NCBI GenBank assembly: GCA_030348385.1
Contig: JAUCFP010000006.1
Span: 1,674,001-1,738,000, forward strand
Length of the DNA stretch: 64,000 bases
Origin: Cytobacillus sp. NJ13
Lineage (GTDB): Bacteria > Bacillota > Bacilli > Bacillales > Cytobacillaceae
Direction of reading: 5' to 3'
Below, one piece after another: positions 1 to 8,903 of the stretch (positions within the stretch are counted from its first letter, which is position 1; every line of letters starts with the position of its first letter). A program made the translations under genes and the position numbers. The notes under the pieces were generated by a model. It saw only the letters and a program-made list of their open reading frames with translations. It ran no database searches and was not told the DNA's origin.

Positions 1-572
1 GCTTCTACCATGTTAATCGCATCTTTTGTACCGGCTACAACAAGGCTGATATCGCTCTTTTCAGCCTGTTCCACAGATGGATTAATGATGAATTCTCCAT
101 CGATGCGCCCTACGCTGACCCCTGCAATCGGTCCGCCAAATGGAATATCCGACACAGAAAGGGCTAATGATGAGCCAAACATTGCAGCCATTTCAGATGA
201 GCAGTTTTGATCCACACTCATCACCATGCTTACAACCTGTACATCATTTCTGAAACCGTCAGCGAATAATGGACGGATTGGCCTGTCAATCAATCGGCTG
301 GCCAAAATCGCTTTTTCACTTGGACGGCCCTCTCTCTTAATAAAACCGCCCGGAATCTTACCAACAGCATATAAACGTTCTTCATAGTTAACTGTCAGCG
401 GAAAGAAATCCAGATTTTTCGGTTCTTTTGATGCTGTAGCAGTACTTAATACTACAGTATCGCCATAGCGCACTAAAACCGCACCGTTAGCCTGTTTAGC
501 CAGCTGGCCAATCTCAACGGTCAATTTGCGCCCAGCCCACTCAAGGCTGTAGACATGTTTATCTTGTCCCAT
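1..572 (-). CDS. pnp: Polyribonucleotide nucleotidyltransferase (PNPase), N-terminal part, cut by window edge
   Basis: 3'-to-5' phosphorolytic exoribonuclease that releases nucleoside diphosphates from RNA, a core enzyme of mRNA decay in Bacillus. About 190 codons are visible out of roughly 700 in the family. They begin [17 protein letters not shown] and include [33 protein letters not shown] and [20 protein letters not shown], all typical of the first RNase PH domain. The ATG at 572 follows AGAGGGG with good spacing. It lies downstream of rpsO, the standard rpsO-pnp arrangement, but a terminator closes rpsO, so pnp probably has its own promoter in the 317-bp gap. The C-terminal half with the second RNase PH, KH and S1 domains lies outside the window. 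Confidence 0.97.
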   Translation of the reverse strand, partial: MGQDKHVYSLEWAGRKLTVEIGQLAKQANGAVLVRYGDTVVLSTATASKEPKNLDFFPLTVNYEERLYAVGKIPGGFIKREGRPSEKAILASRLIDRPIRPLFADGFRNDVQVVSMVMSVDQNCSSEMAAMFGSSLALSVSDIPFGGPIAGVSVGRIDGEFIINPSVEQAEKSDISLVVAGTKDAINMVE

Positions 573-854
573 ATTTGTACCCCTCTCTGCTTTCACTTAA
601 GGACAGGCGTCAATTCTGCCTGGTCCGTTCAATTGTTATTTAACCTGCATAAGCTGCAGATAATCCTGCCATGACAGCAGCAGAGGCATATGAACTCTGC
701 ACTGCCTGCAGTCCAGTTTTATATAAAAGCATGAAATGCTCTTTAATCATAATAAAATTAGGCATCTTATAGTATGCACAATTTTTCCGTTTGCTAAAAT
801 AAGAATTACTTATGTATGTACATGATTAGGAACAAAATTCAAGTTTTTAAAGCT
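573..854 (-). promoter_or_regulatory. pnp leader/upstream region with a hairpin next to the SD
   Basis: Gap between the rpsO terminator and pnp. At 601-626 the minus strand can fold GGACCAGGC with GCCTGTCC (8 bp, one bulge) about 30 nt before the pnp start codon. AT-rich sequence at 750-850 probably holds the promoter, but no convincing -35/-10 pair stands out. PNPase autocontrol through a leader hairpin is known in Escherichia coli; applying that here is inference. No small gene is seen. Confidence 0.35.
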
Positions 855-882
855 AATAAAAAAGCGGGAAAAAATCCCGCTT
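855..882 (-). terminator. Intrinsic terminator after rpsO
   Basis: On the minus strand AGCGGGA and TCCCGCT (875-881 with 863-869) form a perfect 7-bp stem with a 5-nt loop, followed by a T-rich run. It starts about 8 nt after the rpsO stop codon. Confidence 0.85.
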
Positions 883-889
883 CTGTTGA

Positions 890-1245
<356 letters not shown>

Positions 1246-1250
1246 TACTT

Positions 1251-1279
1251 AGAATACAACTTTTTATGACAAAAAGCAA
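1251..1279 (-). promoter_or_regulatory. Predicted sigma-A promoter of rpsO
   Basis: Minus strand: -35 TTGCTT (1279-1274), 17-nt spacer, -10 TATTCT (1256-1251). Start of transcription is expected near 1244. It lies directly beside the end of ribF, giving rpsO transcription independent of upstream genes. Confidence 0.55.
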
Positions 1280-1281
1280 GG

Positions 1282-2232
1282 CTAAACCCTGTTTTTCTCA
1301 AAATATTGCTCAGTCTGCTGTTTATCCTTCTCAATTTGGGCGATTAATTCCTGAACGCCAGCAAACTTCCTTTCGCTTCTAAGATGTTTATGCCATTCAA
1401 TAGTAACTTTCCTGCCATAAATATCTGAAGAGAAATCAAAAATATGGACTTCAACAGATGGCCTGTCCCCTTTTTCCTTATTAAAGGTAGGTTTGTAGCC
1501 AACATTGCAGACACCTTCATACCAGCTGCCATCTACTGAGAATCTCACAGCATATACACCGGGCGGAGGAATGATGCAGTCATCAGAAACATCCACGTTC
1601 GCCGTAGGAAAGCCGATTGTACGGCCTCTCTTATCGCCATGGATAACGATTCCTGATGTTTTACAATATCTTCCTAAAAGGTCAGGCAGTTCAGCTGTTT
1701 TCCCTTCCCTGATGTATTTCCTTATTAGCGTAGAGCTGATTTTTTCATCTTCTTTTGCAAGCTTTGCAACCACCGAATATTCAAATTGATCCCTCGAATG
1801 GAACAACAATGTTTCCATTGTGCCGCGCCCCATCCGCCCATAGGAATAATCAAAGCCTGCTACGACATGCTTTGCATTAAGACCAATCAGGTATTGATCA
1901 ACAAACTCCTGCGGCAGAAGATTTGCAAATTCCCTTGTAAAATTGATGATAATCAAATAATCTATGCCCAGATCAGCCATGATAGCAATTTTATCCTCAA
2001 TAGGCGTAATATACTCCACATGCTGAACGCTTTTCCCCAAAACAACCGATGGATGCGGGTCAAATGTCATTACAGCACTTTTTAATCCTTTTTGTTCAGC
2101 TATAGATTTTGCTTCACGGATGACTTTCTGATGACCCAAATGAACACCATCAAAATATCCAAGTGCTATTGCCATTTCAGGCATGTCGGTTCTATCCAAT
2201 CGGTGGGGATGATGTATATGAATAACTTCCAT
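1282..2232 (-). CDS. ribF: Bifunctional riboflavin kinase / FAD synthetase
   Basis: Makes FMN from riboflavin and ATP, then FAD from FMN and ATP, in the cytoplasm (ribC in B. subtilis). The 316 residues fit the family. The N-terminal adenylyltransferase domain shows ALGYFDGVHLGHQKVI (about 24-39), the HxGH-type nucleotide-binding loop. The C-terminal riboflavin-kinase domain shows GRTIGFPTANVDV and PPGVYAVRF. The ATG at 2232 follows AGGTGA. It lies 66 bp after truB, the usual truB-ribF-rpsO order, and is probably cotranscribed with truB. In B. subtilis loss of this enzyme deregulates the FMN riboswitch of riboflavin genes. Confidence 0.96.
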   Translation of the reverse strand: MEVIHIHHPHRLDRTDMPEMAIALGYFDGVHLGHQKVIREAKSIAEQKGLKSAVMTFDPHPSVVLGKSVQHVEYITPIEDKIAIMADLGIDYLIIINFTREFANLLPQEFVDQYLIGLNAKHVVAGFDYSYGRMGRGTMETLLFHSRDQFEYSVVAKLAKEDEKISSTLIRKYIREGKTAELPDLLGRYCKTSGIVIHGDKRGRTIGFPTANVDVSDDCIIPPPGVYAVRFSVDGSWYEGVCNVGYKPTFNKEKGDRPSVEVHIFDFSSDIYGRKVTIEWHKHLRSERKFAGVQELIAQIEKDKQQTEQYFEKNRV

Positions 2233-2298
2233 ATTATTATTTCACCTTTTCTCTACAGAGCCTGGACCTATAAAAATGCACAGCTTTCTAACGAGTGC

Positions 2299-3216
2299 TT
2301 ATTGATCATTCCTTAACACCTTTACTGGCTTCATTAACCCAGGTTTGCGGGGGTGGTGCTCATAAATCGCCAGAATAAGGCCTTCCTTTGCTTCTAATGC
2401 GATTGGGCCCTTGGTGTCGAGTAAATGATCAGGGATAGTTAATACAGCCCCATTTTTTACTTTCTCTGCTACTTTATCACTTATTTGAAATTTCGGCAAA
2501 TGAGAGAGCGCAGCTTCCATAGGTCGGAGAACCTCGGCCATTGTCCCCTTCTCTACTCTGTCTTCTATTTCTTCAAAAGTCAGACAGTCATCAAGTTTCA
2601 ATGAGGCAGATTGGATTCTAACCAGCTCAGACATATGAGCGGGGTATCCCAGTTCACTCCCAATCATGACAGCAAGCGTACGGATATATGTTCCTTTGCT
2701 GCAGGCTACTCGGAACCGAAAGGCAATATTCTCACCCTCAAACATTTCCCTGTCATCGAGCAATTCGATAGAGTAAATAGTAACTTTCCTGGACGGCCGT
2801 TCCACTTCTATTCCCTGTCTTGCATATTCATAGAGGCGTTTCCCATTCACTTTTACTGCTGAATACATAGGAGGTGTCTGCGTAATTTCCCCGGTCAGGC
2901 TTTGAAGAACTTCCATTATCTGATTTCTGGCAATAGGTGCTGCAACATCTTTACTCTCCACCACCTCTCCTGATGCATCTTCTGTTGTCGTAGAAAAGCC
3001 TATTTTGACTTCTCCCTCATAAGACTTTCCTGCATCTGTTATGTATTCAGCCACCTTTGTTGCTCTCCCGAGGCAGATTGGGAGTACCCCAGTTACGTCA
3101 GGATCGAGTGTGCCGGTATGGCCGATTTTTTTCATCCGCAAAATTTTCCGCAGCCTGAAGACACAATCATGGGATGTCATTCCTTTTGGTTTAAAAAGCG
3201 GTAAAATTCCTTCCAT
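2299..3216 (-). CDS. truB: tRNA pseudouridine(55) synthase
   Basis: Converts U55 of the T-psi-C loop to pseudouridine in nearly all tRNAs. The chosen protein has 305 residues and starts MEGILPLFKPKGMTSHD. The catalytic aspartate is D38 in GHTGTLDPDVTGVLPI; RVACSKGTYIRTLA is the second family motif. A C-terminal PUA-like region ends KPVKVLRNDQ. The frame remains open 20 codons further upstream, but that part reads through an intergenic repeat (3244-3311). The ATG at 3216 has an AAGGTGG SD, so it is preferred. A strong terminator after rbfA implies that truB and ribF need a promoter between about 3217 and 3340; I could not pick one convincingly. Confidence 0.95.
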   Translation of the reverse strand: MEGILPLFKPKGMTSHDCVFRLRKILRMKKIGHTGTLDPDVTGVLPICLGRATKVAEYITDAGKSYEGEVKIGFSTTTEDASGEVVESKDVAAPIARNQIMEVLQSLTGEITQTPPMYSAVKVNGKRLYEYARQGIEVERPSRKVTIYSIELLDDREMFEGENIAFRFRVACSKGTYIRTLAVMIGSELGYPAHMSELVRIQSASLKLDDCLTFEEIEDRVEKGTMAEVLRPMEAALSHLPKFQISDKVAEKVKNGAVLTIPDHLLDTKGPIALEAKEGLILAIYEHHPRKPGLMKPVKVLRNDQ

Positions 3217-3243
3217 ATTATGTACCACCTTGTCTTTGTAATT

Positions 3244-3311
3244 AGAAAAGCGCAAGCGCCTTGCCCACCTCGCCACCTCGAGGGGGCAGGCGCTGGAGCT
3301 AGACAGTTATC
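3244..3311 (+). repeat. Interspersed hairpin repeat, copy A (short form)
   Basis: Begins AGAAAAGCGCAAGCGCCTTG and ends in a CTCGAGGGGGCAGGCGCTGG block followed by AGCTAGACAGTTATC. AGCGCCTTGCCC pairs with GGGCAGGCGCT and CCTCG with CGAGG, giving one long hairpin. It shares both ends with copies at 17752-17879 and 35418-35546 but has a shorter middle. It ends about 28 bp before the truB start codon. No coding sequence lies within it. Confidence 0.7.
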
Positions 3312-3344
3312 AACGTTTCAAAGTTATATTTTCTTGTCTGATTA

Positions 3345-3378
3345 GAAAAAAATGGATAGACAAAATGTCTATCCATTC
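3345..3378 (-). terminator. Strong intrinsic terminator after rbfA
   Basis: AATGGATAGACA (3351-3362) and TGTCTATCCATT (3366-3377) form a perfect 12-bp stem with a 3-nt loop. On the minus strand it runs into T's. It lies three bases after rbfA and closes the nusA-infB-rbfA transcription unit. Confidence 0.9.
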
Positions 3379-3380
3379 CA

Positions 3381-3761
3381 TTATTCTTCTTCTTTGGAGC
3401 GTTCCTCATCTTTGGAACGGCCTTCGTCCTGAATTTGATGGAGCAATGATTCTATACGGTTTCCGTAGTCAATTGATTCATCAAATTCGAATAGAATTTC
3501 CGGCGTTTTTCTCAGCCGGATTCGCTGGCCAATTTCAGATCGGATAAAGCCTTTTGCTTTAGCCAGCCCGCGAAGCGTATTTTCCCTCTGTTCCTCATCA
3601 CCCAGAACAGAAATAAATACGGTTGCCTGCTGGAGATCCCCAGTAACTTGAACATCGGTGACTGTTACAAATCCAACCCGCGGATCCTTTATTTTCCGGC
3701 CGATGATTTCGCCCAGTTCTTTTTTCATTTGTTCTCCAACTCGATTTGCTCTAAGGCTCAT
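3381..3761 (-). CDS. rbfA: 30S ribosome-binding factor A
   Basis: Late 30S assembly factor that binds near helix 1 of 16S rRNA; needed for 5'-end processing and for growth in the cold. The 126 residues include [39 protein letters not shown] and [20 protein letters not shown], the KH-type fold of the family. The C-terminus is a charged tail ([13 protein letters not shown]). The ATG at 3761 follows AGAGGTGA. It is the last gene of the nusA-infB unit, 16 bp after ylxP, and is followed directly by a terminator. Confidence 0.96.
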   Translation of the reverse strand: MSLRANRVGEQMKKELGEIIGRKIKDPRVGFVTVTDVQVTGDLQQATVFISVLGDEEQRENTLRGLAKAKGFIRSEIGQRIRLRKTPEILFEFDESIDYGNRIESLLHQIQDEGRSKDEERSKEEE

Positions 3762-3777
3762 TCTATATCACCTCTTC

Positions 3778-4059
3778 TTAAAGCCACTCTAAATCTGTAA
3801 TTGTCCGTTCAATTTCCGGGAACGAATCAATCATCTTCAGCGCATTTTGCAGCTCGTGTTCCGTTGAAACCTGGCTGGACGAAACGGCCACAATGGCAAT
3901 TTTTGTCCGCTGCCATAGGTCCTGATAGTCCACCTCAGATACAGATACATTGTATCTTTGCTTCAGCCGGGTTAAAATCCGCTGCAAAACAGCCCGTTTT
4001 TCCTTCAAAGAATGTGTGTCATAAATGATACATTCACAGGCTGCAAGCCCAATTATCAT
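3778..4059 (-). CDS. ylxP: DUF503 family protein YlxP
   Basis: Small conserved protein always found between infB and rbfA in Bacillales. The 93 residues ([42 protein letters not shown]) match the DUF503 family, which has a ferredoxin-like fold. No biochemical role is firmly established; position suggests ribosome maturation or translation initiation. Its ATG overlaps the infB stop codon (TAATG), so translation is probably coupled to IF-2. The same gene order is seen in B. subtilis. Confidence 0.92.
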   Translation of the reverse strand: MIIGLAACECIIYDTHSLKEKRAVLQRILTRLKQRYNVSVSEVDYQDLWQRTKIAIVAVSSSQVSTEHELQNALKMIDSFPEIERTITDLEWL

Positions 4060-6290
4060 TAACGTTCCACTTCTTCCATAATATATGCTTCGATAACGTC
4101 GCCTTCTTTAACGTCATTGAAGTTTTTGATGGTAATTCCGCACTCATAGCCTTGGGCTACTTCTTTAGCATCATCTTTGAATCGCTTAAGAGCGTCAACT
4201 TCCCCTTCAAAAATAACAACTCCATCGCGGATTAAGCGGACACCGCTGTCACGAGTGATTTTTCCGTCTGTGACATACGAACCTGCAATTGTACCGATTT
4301 TGGAAACTTTGAACGTCTGGCGTACTTCTGCCTGGCCGATGATTTTTTCTTCGAACTCAGGATCAAGCATACCCTGCATCGCCAATTCAATTTCCTCGAT
4401 TACCTTGTAGATGATGCGGTGCAAGCGGATGTCAACATTTTCTGCATCTGCTGCACGTTTCGCATTATTGTCAGGGCGGACATTAAATCCGATCACAATA
4501 GCATTAAAAGCTGCAGCTAAAGTGATGTCAGACTCGTTAATGGCACCGACACCTGTATGAAGGATACGAACATTAACACCTTCTACATCAATTTTATGAA
4601 GGGCAGCAGTTAATGCTTCCGCTGAACCTTGAACGTCCGCTTTAACAACGATGTTTAAGTCTTTCATTTCCCCTTGTTTCATATGTTCAAACAAGTTATC
4701 CAGACTTACTCTTGTCTTTTCGTTTCTTTGGGCCTGCAATGCCTGCTGGGCACGGGCTTCACCAATCTGGCGGGCTGTCTTTTCATCATCAAGGACAGCG
4801 AAGCGGTCACCGGCTTGGGGAACATCGTTAAGACCTGTAATTTCAACAGGTGTTGAAGGTCCGGCAGTTTTCACACGGCGGCCAAGATCATTAACCATTG
4901 CACGGACACGTCCAAATGAGTTACCGACAACGATTGGATCTCCTACCTTCAATGTACCGTTTTGCACAAGCAGGGTCGCAACTGAACCGCGTCCTTTGTC
5001 AAGCTGTGCTTCGATAACTGTACCAACGGCATTGCGGTCAGGATTTGCTTTGTATTCTTCCACTTCGCCCACAAGAAGAATCATTTCAAGCAGTTCATCA
5101 ATTCCATCGCCTTTAATAGCTGAGATTGGAACAAAGATTGTGTCTCCGCCCCATGCCTCTGGAACTAGGCCATGTTCAGTCAATTCCTGCATAACACGGT
5201 CAGGATTTGCTGCTTCCTTATCCATTTTGTTAACAGCCACAATGATTGGAACTTCTGCTGCTTTTGCATGGTTGATTGCTTCAACCGTTTGCGGCATAAC
5301 ACCGTCATCTGCTGCAACAACGAGAATTGTAATATCGGTAATTTTCGCACCGCGGGCACGCATAGTCGTGAACGCAGCGTGTCCAGGAGTATCAAGGAAA
5401 GTAATCTTTTTGCCGTTTTCTTCAACCTGATAAGCTCCGATATGCTGAGTGATTCCGCCTGCTTCTCCTGCTGTTACTTTCGTGTTGCGGATGGAGTCAA
5501 GCAATGTTGTTTTACCATGGTCAACGTGTCCCATGATGGTTACAACAGATGGACGTTCCACTAGTTCAGCATTTTCATTTTCTGTAAAGTATACTTCAAG
5601 ATCAGTTGTATCAACCAGTATCTCTTCTTCTACTTCCACACCGTATTCACCTGCAATCAGCTCAATGGCATCTTTGTCAAGATCCTGGTTAATAGTTGCC
5701 ATAACACCCAGCATGAATAGCTTTTTAATGATTTCAGAAGGTTCGCGGTGCAGCTTCTTTGCCAGTTCCTGTACAGTCAGTGATTCGCTGAAAGTAATTT
5801 TTGAAGGAAGCTCCTTCACCTTTTTAGGAGCTGGGGCCACATGAGTCTGCTGCTGCTGTTTGCCTTTGCTGTTTTTATTCTTATTGTTGTTTCGGTTATT
5901 GTTTCGGTTGTTGTTATTATTGTTTCTATTGTTGCTATTGCCTCGGTTATTGCCGGAGAAGCTTTTGCCGGACTGGCTGCCCTGTCCCTGGTTTCTGTTT
6001 TCACCTGATTTATTCTGAGGCTTGCTTTTAGCAGCTGTTGAATTGGCAGCACTATTATTTGAAGCCGGTTTTTGATTTCCTTGCGGTTTTTGCTGATTTT
6101 GAGGCTTGCTCTGCTTTTGAGACTGGCTGTCATTCTTGATAAAGATGCCGTCAAGTTTCTGAACTGCAGCCGGCTCAATCGTAGTCATATGATTGGAAAC
6201 CTCAATATTCATGTCTTTTAATTTTGTAATAACATCCTTGCTTGAAATGTTATGTTTTTTCGCATATTCATATACGCGCATTTTACTCAT
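4059..6290 (-). CDS. infB: Translation initiation factor IF-2
   Basis: GTPase that brings fMet-tRNA to the 30S subunit and promotes 50S joining. 743 residues. The N-terminal IF2_N helical motif is residues 1-50 ([18 protein letters not shown]). A disordered Gln/Asn/Ser-rich linker spans about 54-150, with an almost pure Asn/Arg run near 114-140. A second IF2_N motif lies near 165-215. The G domain has G1 GHVDHGKT (254-261), G3 DTPGH and G4 NKMD. Beta-barrel and C-terminal fMet-tRNA-binding domains follow. The ATG at 6290 is preceded by GGGGGTGA. A shorter IF-2 isoform from an internal start is known in Bacillus and possible here. The gene sits 19 bp after rplGA and overlaps ylxP. Confidence 0.98.
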   Translation of the reverse strand: MSKMRVYEYAKKHNISSKDVITKLKDMNIEVSNHMTTIEPAAVQKLDGIFIKNDSQSQKQSKPQNQQKPQGNQKPASNNSAANSTAAKSKPQNKSGENRNQGQGSQSGKSFSGNNRGNSNNRNNNNNNRNNNRNNNKNKNSKGKQQQQTHVAPAPKKVKELPSKITFSESLTVQELAKKLHREPSEIIKKLFMLGVMATINQDLDKDAIELIAGEYGVEVEEEILVDTTDLEVYFTENENAELVERPSVVTIMGHVDHGKTTLLDSIRNTKVTAGEAGGITQHIGAYQVEENGKKITFLDTPGHAAFTTMRARGAKITDITILVVAADDGVMPQTVEAINHAKAAEVPIIVAVNKMDKEAANPDRVMQELTEHGLVPEAWGGDTIFVPISAIKGDGIDELLEMILLVGEVEEYKANPDRNAVGTVIEAQLDKGRGSVATLLVQNGTLKVGDPIVVGNSFGRVRAMVNDLGRRVKTAGPSTPVEITGLNDVPQAGDRFAVLDDEKTARQIGEARAQQALQAQRNEKTRVSLDNLFEHMKQGEMKDLNIVVKADVQGSAEALTAALHKIDVEGVNVRILHTGVGAINESDITLAAAFNAIVIGFNVRPDNNAKRAADAENVDIRLHRIIYKVIEEIELAMQGMLDPEFEEKIIGQAEVRQTFKVSKIGTIAGSYVTDGKITRDSGVRLIRDGVVIFEGEVDALKRFKDDAKEVAQGYECGITIKNFNDVKEGDVIEAYIMEEVER

Positions 6291-6309
6291 ACTTTCACCC
6301 CCGCTAGTA

Positions 6310-6612
6310 TTAATCGAGCAACGTTAACAGCTTTTTTGCAAATCCGGCATCTAACACTGCCACAACAACACGGGCTTCCTTCCCTATAGCCTTACCGAGC
6401 ATTTCCCGGTTTTGAATCAGCTTATAAGGAACCCCAAATGATTTACATTTATCTGTAACTTTCTTTGCCGTATTTGCGGATGCATCTGCAGACAGCAAAA
6501 CAAGCTTTGCTTTGCCGTTTCTGATCTCTTTAACAGCAAGCTCTTCTCCCGAAGTAATTTTCCGTGCCCGATTGGCTAAGCCAAGCAATGACATCCATTG
6601 ATTTGAGTTCAT
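6310..6612 (-). CDS. rplGA: L7Ae-family K-turn RNA-binding protein YlxQ
   Basis: Small RNA-binding protein of the L7Ae/L30e family; such proteins bind kink-turn RNA. The 100 residues include [40 protein letters not shown] and [20 protein letters not shown], the classic fold and RNA-contact loop. In B. subtilis the homologue (YlxQ) binds K-turns, but its main cellular target is unclear. The start overlaps the upstream stop as ATGA, so it is coupled to rnpM. Confidence 0.92.
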   Translation of the reverse strand: MNSNQWMSLLGLANRARKITSGEELAVKEIRNGKAKLVLLSADASANTAKKVTDKCKSFGVPYKLIQNREMLGKAIGKEARVVVAVLDAGFAKKLLTLLD

Positions 6613-6899
6613 TTGGATTGCCGTTTCTCCTTCTCTATTAACATCAAGAGTTCTTCATAGATAGCATCATCTATGGAAACTTCTAAATGATTGGCTAAGA
6701 TATTCTTCTTCTTTGCTAACAAAACTGCTTCCTTTTCTTTGGAAAGATAAGCCCCGCGCCCTGATTTTTTTCCGGTCGGGTCTACAGATACTTCCCCTTC
6801 TTTGGAGCGAACGATGCGAACGAGTTCTTTTTTCGGCCTCATTTCACCGGTAGCGACACATTTTCGCAAAGGAACTTTTTTACGATTGTTCACGATCAT
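6609..6899 (-). CDS. rnpM: YlxR family RNA-binding protein (RNase P modulator RnpM)
   Basis: DUF448/YlxR protein; the B. subtilis homologue was recently described as a modulator that binds RNase P RNA. It has 96 residues from the ATG. Conserved stretches are [35 protein letters not shown] and a C-terminal helix. The ATG at 6899 lies only about 3 nt from the SD (AGAGGTG). A GTG two codons later (6893) has better spacing, about 9 nt, and may be the true start. It begins 11 bp after nusA and overlaps rplGA, so it belongs to the nusA-infB unit. Confidence 0.92.
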   Translation of the reverse strand: MIVNNRKKVPLRKCVATGEMRPKKELVRIVRSKEGEVSVDPTGKKSGRGAYLSKEKEAVLLAKKKNILANHLEVSIDDAIYEELLMLIEKEKRQSK

Positions 6900-6910
6900 T
6901 CACCTCTTCC

Positions 6911-8068
6911 CTATTCTTTTCCCTCTAAAAGCTCATCCTGAAAATCGAAGTCTGCCTCATTTTCGTAGTCTTCGTTTTCATAATCATCATTATCAAAGTT
7001 CAACAGTGTTTCATCCCGCGGATAAATTCCGGCTTCACGGGCATCTGTTTCTGATTTGATGTCAATTTTCCAGCCTGTAAGCTTGGCTGCAAGTCTTGCA
7101 TTCTGGCCGCGCTTTCCGATTGCCAGGGATAGCTGATAGTCTGGGACTACAACTGTTGTCGCTTTGTCATCTTCATTTACGATTACGTCAAGCACCTTAG
7201 AAGGACTTAGTGCATTGGCAACGAAAACTACCGGATCAGAAGACCACTTTACAATATCAATTTTTTCGCCCTTAAGCTCATTTACTACCGCCTGTACGCG
7301 TGTGCCCTTAGGCCCTACACATGAACCTACCGGATCTACTTCTTCATTGTCTGAATGAACGGAGATCTTAGAACGGTCCCCTGCTTCTCGGGCAACTGAT
7401 TTGATTTCAACAGTTCCATCATAAATTTCAGGCACTTCAATTTCAAATAATCTCTTCAGCAGGCCAGGATGCGTTCTGCTGACAAAGATTTGTGGTCCTT
7501 TTGTTGTCTTTTCTACTTTTGTAATAAAGACTTTAATGCGGTCATGGGGCTGATAACGCTCATTTGGCATTTGTTCGTTTGCCGGAAGGATCGCTTCAAT
7601 CTTTCCAAGGCTCACATAGATGAACTTAGGATCTGTACGCTGAACAATTCCCGTCATAATATCTTCTTCACGGTCGATAAATTCAGAATAAATGATGCCT
7701 CTCTCCGCTTCACGGACACGCTGTGTAACAACCTGTTTGGCCGTTTGGGCAGCGATGCGCCCAAAGTCCTTAGGAGTTACTTCCATTTCAACGACATCTT
7801 CCACCTGGTAGTTCGGGTTGATCTTTTGAGCATCTTCAACTGAGATTTCAAGACGCGGATCAAATACTTCATCCACTACCTCTTTGCGTGCAAAGACTCT
7901 CATCGTTCCGTTTCCTAGGTTTAAATCAATGCGCACATTCTGTGCCTGGTTAAAGTTTCTGCGGTAGGCTGACACCAATGCAGCTTCAATTGCTTCGATA
8001 ATCACATCGCGAGAAATGCCTTTTTCTTTCTCAAGCAATGTCAGAGCATCCAAAAGTTCACTGCTCAT
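6911..8068 (-). CDS. nusA: Transcription termination/antitermination protein NusA
   Basis: RNA polymerase-associated factor that enhances pausing and intrinsic termination, and takes part in antitermination on rRNA. 385 residues from [20 protein letters not shown]. Order: N-terminal RNAP-binding domain (about 1-125), S1 domain (about 130-200, starting near [19 protein letters not shown]), then KH1 and KH2 with [15 protein letters not shown] and [17 protein letters not shown]. The tail after about 358 is strongly acidic, with a repeated DYENE unit, and a little longer than in B. subtilis (371 aa). The frame extends 26 codons upstream, but only the ATG at 8068 has an SD (AAAGGGGG, somewhat long spacing). 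Confidence 0.97.
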   Translation of the reverse strand: MSSELLDALTLLEKEKGISRDVIIEAIEAALVSAYRRNFNQAQNVRIDLNLGNGTMRVFARKEVVDEVFDPRLEISVEDAQKINPNYQVEDVVEMEVTPKDFGRIAAQTAKQVVTQRVREAERGIIYSEFIDREEDIMTGIVQRTDPKFIYVSLGKIEAILPANEQMPNERYQPHDRIKVFITKVEKTTKGPQIFVSRTHPGLLKRLFEIEVPEIYDGTVEIKSVAREAGDRSKISVHSDNEEVDPVGSCVGPKGTRVQAVVNELKGEKIDIVKWSSDPVVFVANALSPSKVLDVIVNEDDKATTVVVPDYQLSLAIGKRGQNARLAAKLTGWKIDIKSETDAREAGIYPRDETLLNFDNDDYENEDYENEADFDFQDELLEGKE

Positions 8069-8164
8069 GAGATTTATATCCCCCTTTATTTCTCTTATAA
8101 AAATGATCAACGCTAAAAGTAGCAATTTGCTTTTATTAATAAGCAAGCCCGCAATCAGCCGTCA

Positions 8165-8632
8165 TTAGAAAACAACGGCTAAACGGGCATTCGCTACCTT
8201 CTCATAAGGAATTTCGATCCTTTTATTCCTTGTTTTGATTTTCACTTCAACCGTAACGGTCTCTCCGTCAAATTGGGTTAACACACCTTCGAACGTCTTT
8301 TCTCCATCAATCGGCTCGTATGTTTTAACGAAAACATTCTTGCCGACTGCTTTAACAAAATCACTGTCTTTCTTTAGAGGGCGTTCAGCTCCCGGCGATG
8401 AAACTTCCAAGAAATAGTTGTAAGGAATCGGATCTTCAGCATCAAGCTTTTCGCTTAGCCTTTCACTGACCATTCCGCATTCCTCGATATCAACACCAGT
8501 TTCTTTATCAATAAATACGCGAAGGAACCAGTCTTTCCCTTCTTTTACATATTCAATGTCGACTAATTCTAAATTAAGTTCATCCACAATAGGGGTGACC
8601 AGTTGTTCCACCGTTTCAGTCACTTTGCTCAT
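8165..8632 (-). CDS. rimP: Ribosome maturation factor RimP
   Basis: 30S assembly factor needed for early binding of S12 and other proteins to the 5' domain of 16S rRNA (ylxS in B. subtilis). 155 residues. The N-terminal domain shows [20 protein letters not shown] and [18 protein letters not shown]; an Sm-like C-terminal barrel follows ([15 protein letters not shown]). The ATG at 8632 follows GGAGGG. It is the first gene of the rimP-nusA-infB-rbfA unit, so a promoter is expected in the gap after polC. Confidence 0.96.
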   Translation of the reverse strand: MSKVTETVEQLVTPIVDELNLELVDIEYVKEGKDWFLRVFIDKETGVDIEECGMVSERLSEKLDAEDPIPYNYFLEVSSPGAERPLKKDSDFVKAVGKNVFVKTYEPIDGEKTFEGVLTQFDGETVTVEVKIKTRNKRIEIPYEKVANARLAVVF

Positions 8633-8903
8633 TCATTTCCCTCCTTTTTGCTGGATTCTTAGCTCATGTTTTACACTAATAAATTAGATATTGGCTCTGC
8701 TAAACTTTAATTAACATATAGTTTTAACATAGATCCGATATTAGGAAAAAACCGTACACAACACGAAAGAGTGGGTTGCCCCACTCTTCCTTTTGCGAGA
8801 GTTATTCTTAGTATTTCCAATAAAACTATACCATAACCAATTTTTTTATGCAAATGGAATAGCTGTCAGCAGAAGGGTTTGGAACATATGGCTGCTCTCT
8901 TTT
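8633..8903 (-). terminator. polC-rimP intergenic region with candidate terminator hairpin at 8766-8789
   Basis: AAGAGTGGG (8767-8775) and CCCACTCTT (8780-8788) form a perfect 9-bp stem with a 4-nt loop. On the minus strand the sequence after the stem is only modestly U-rich, so it may be a weak terminator or attenuator of polC. The rest of the gap is AT-rich and should hold the rimP promoter; no clear -35/-10 pair is seen and no gene is present. Confidence 0.4.

Noticed and set aside
10..210. Plus-strand open frame at the left edge
   Set aside because: It lies inside pnp on the opposite strand; its translation has no family features, while the minus-strand frame reads as PNPase.
3217..3276. 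Longer TruB starting at 3276
   Set aside because: The extra 20 residues read through repeat copy A, and the SD sits before the ATG at 3216.
4651..5430. 259-codon plus-strand frame
   Set aside because: A shadow of infB: it is antisense to the conserved G domain and has no SD. Long antisense frames are common opposite conserved genes.
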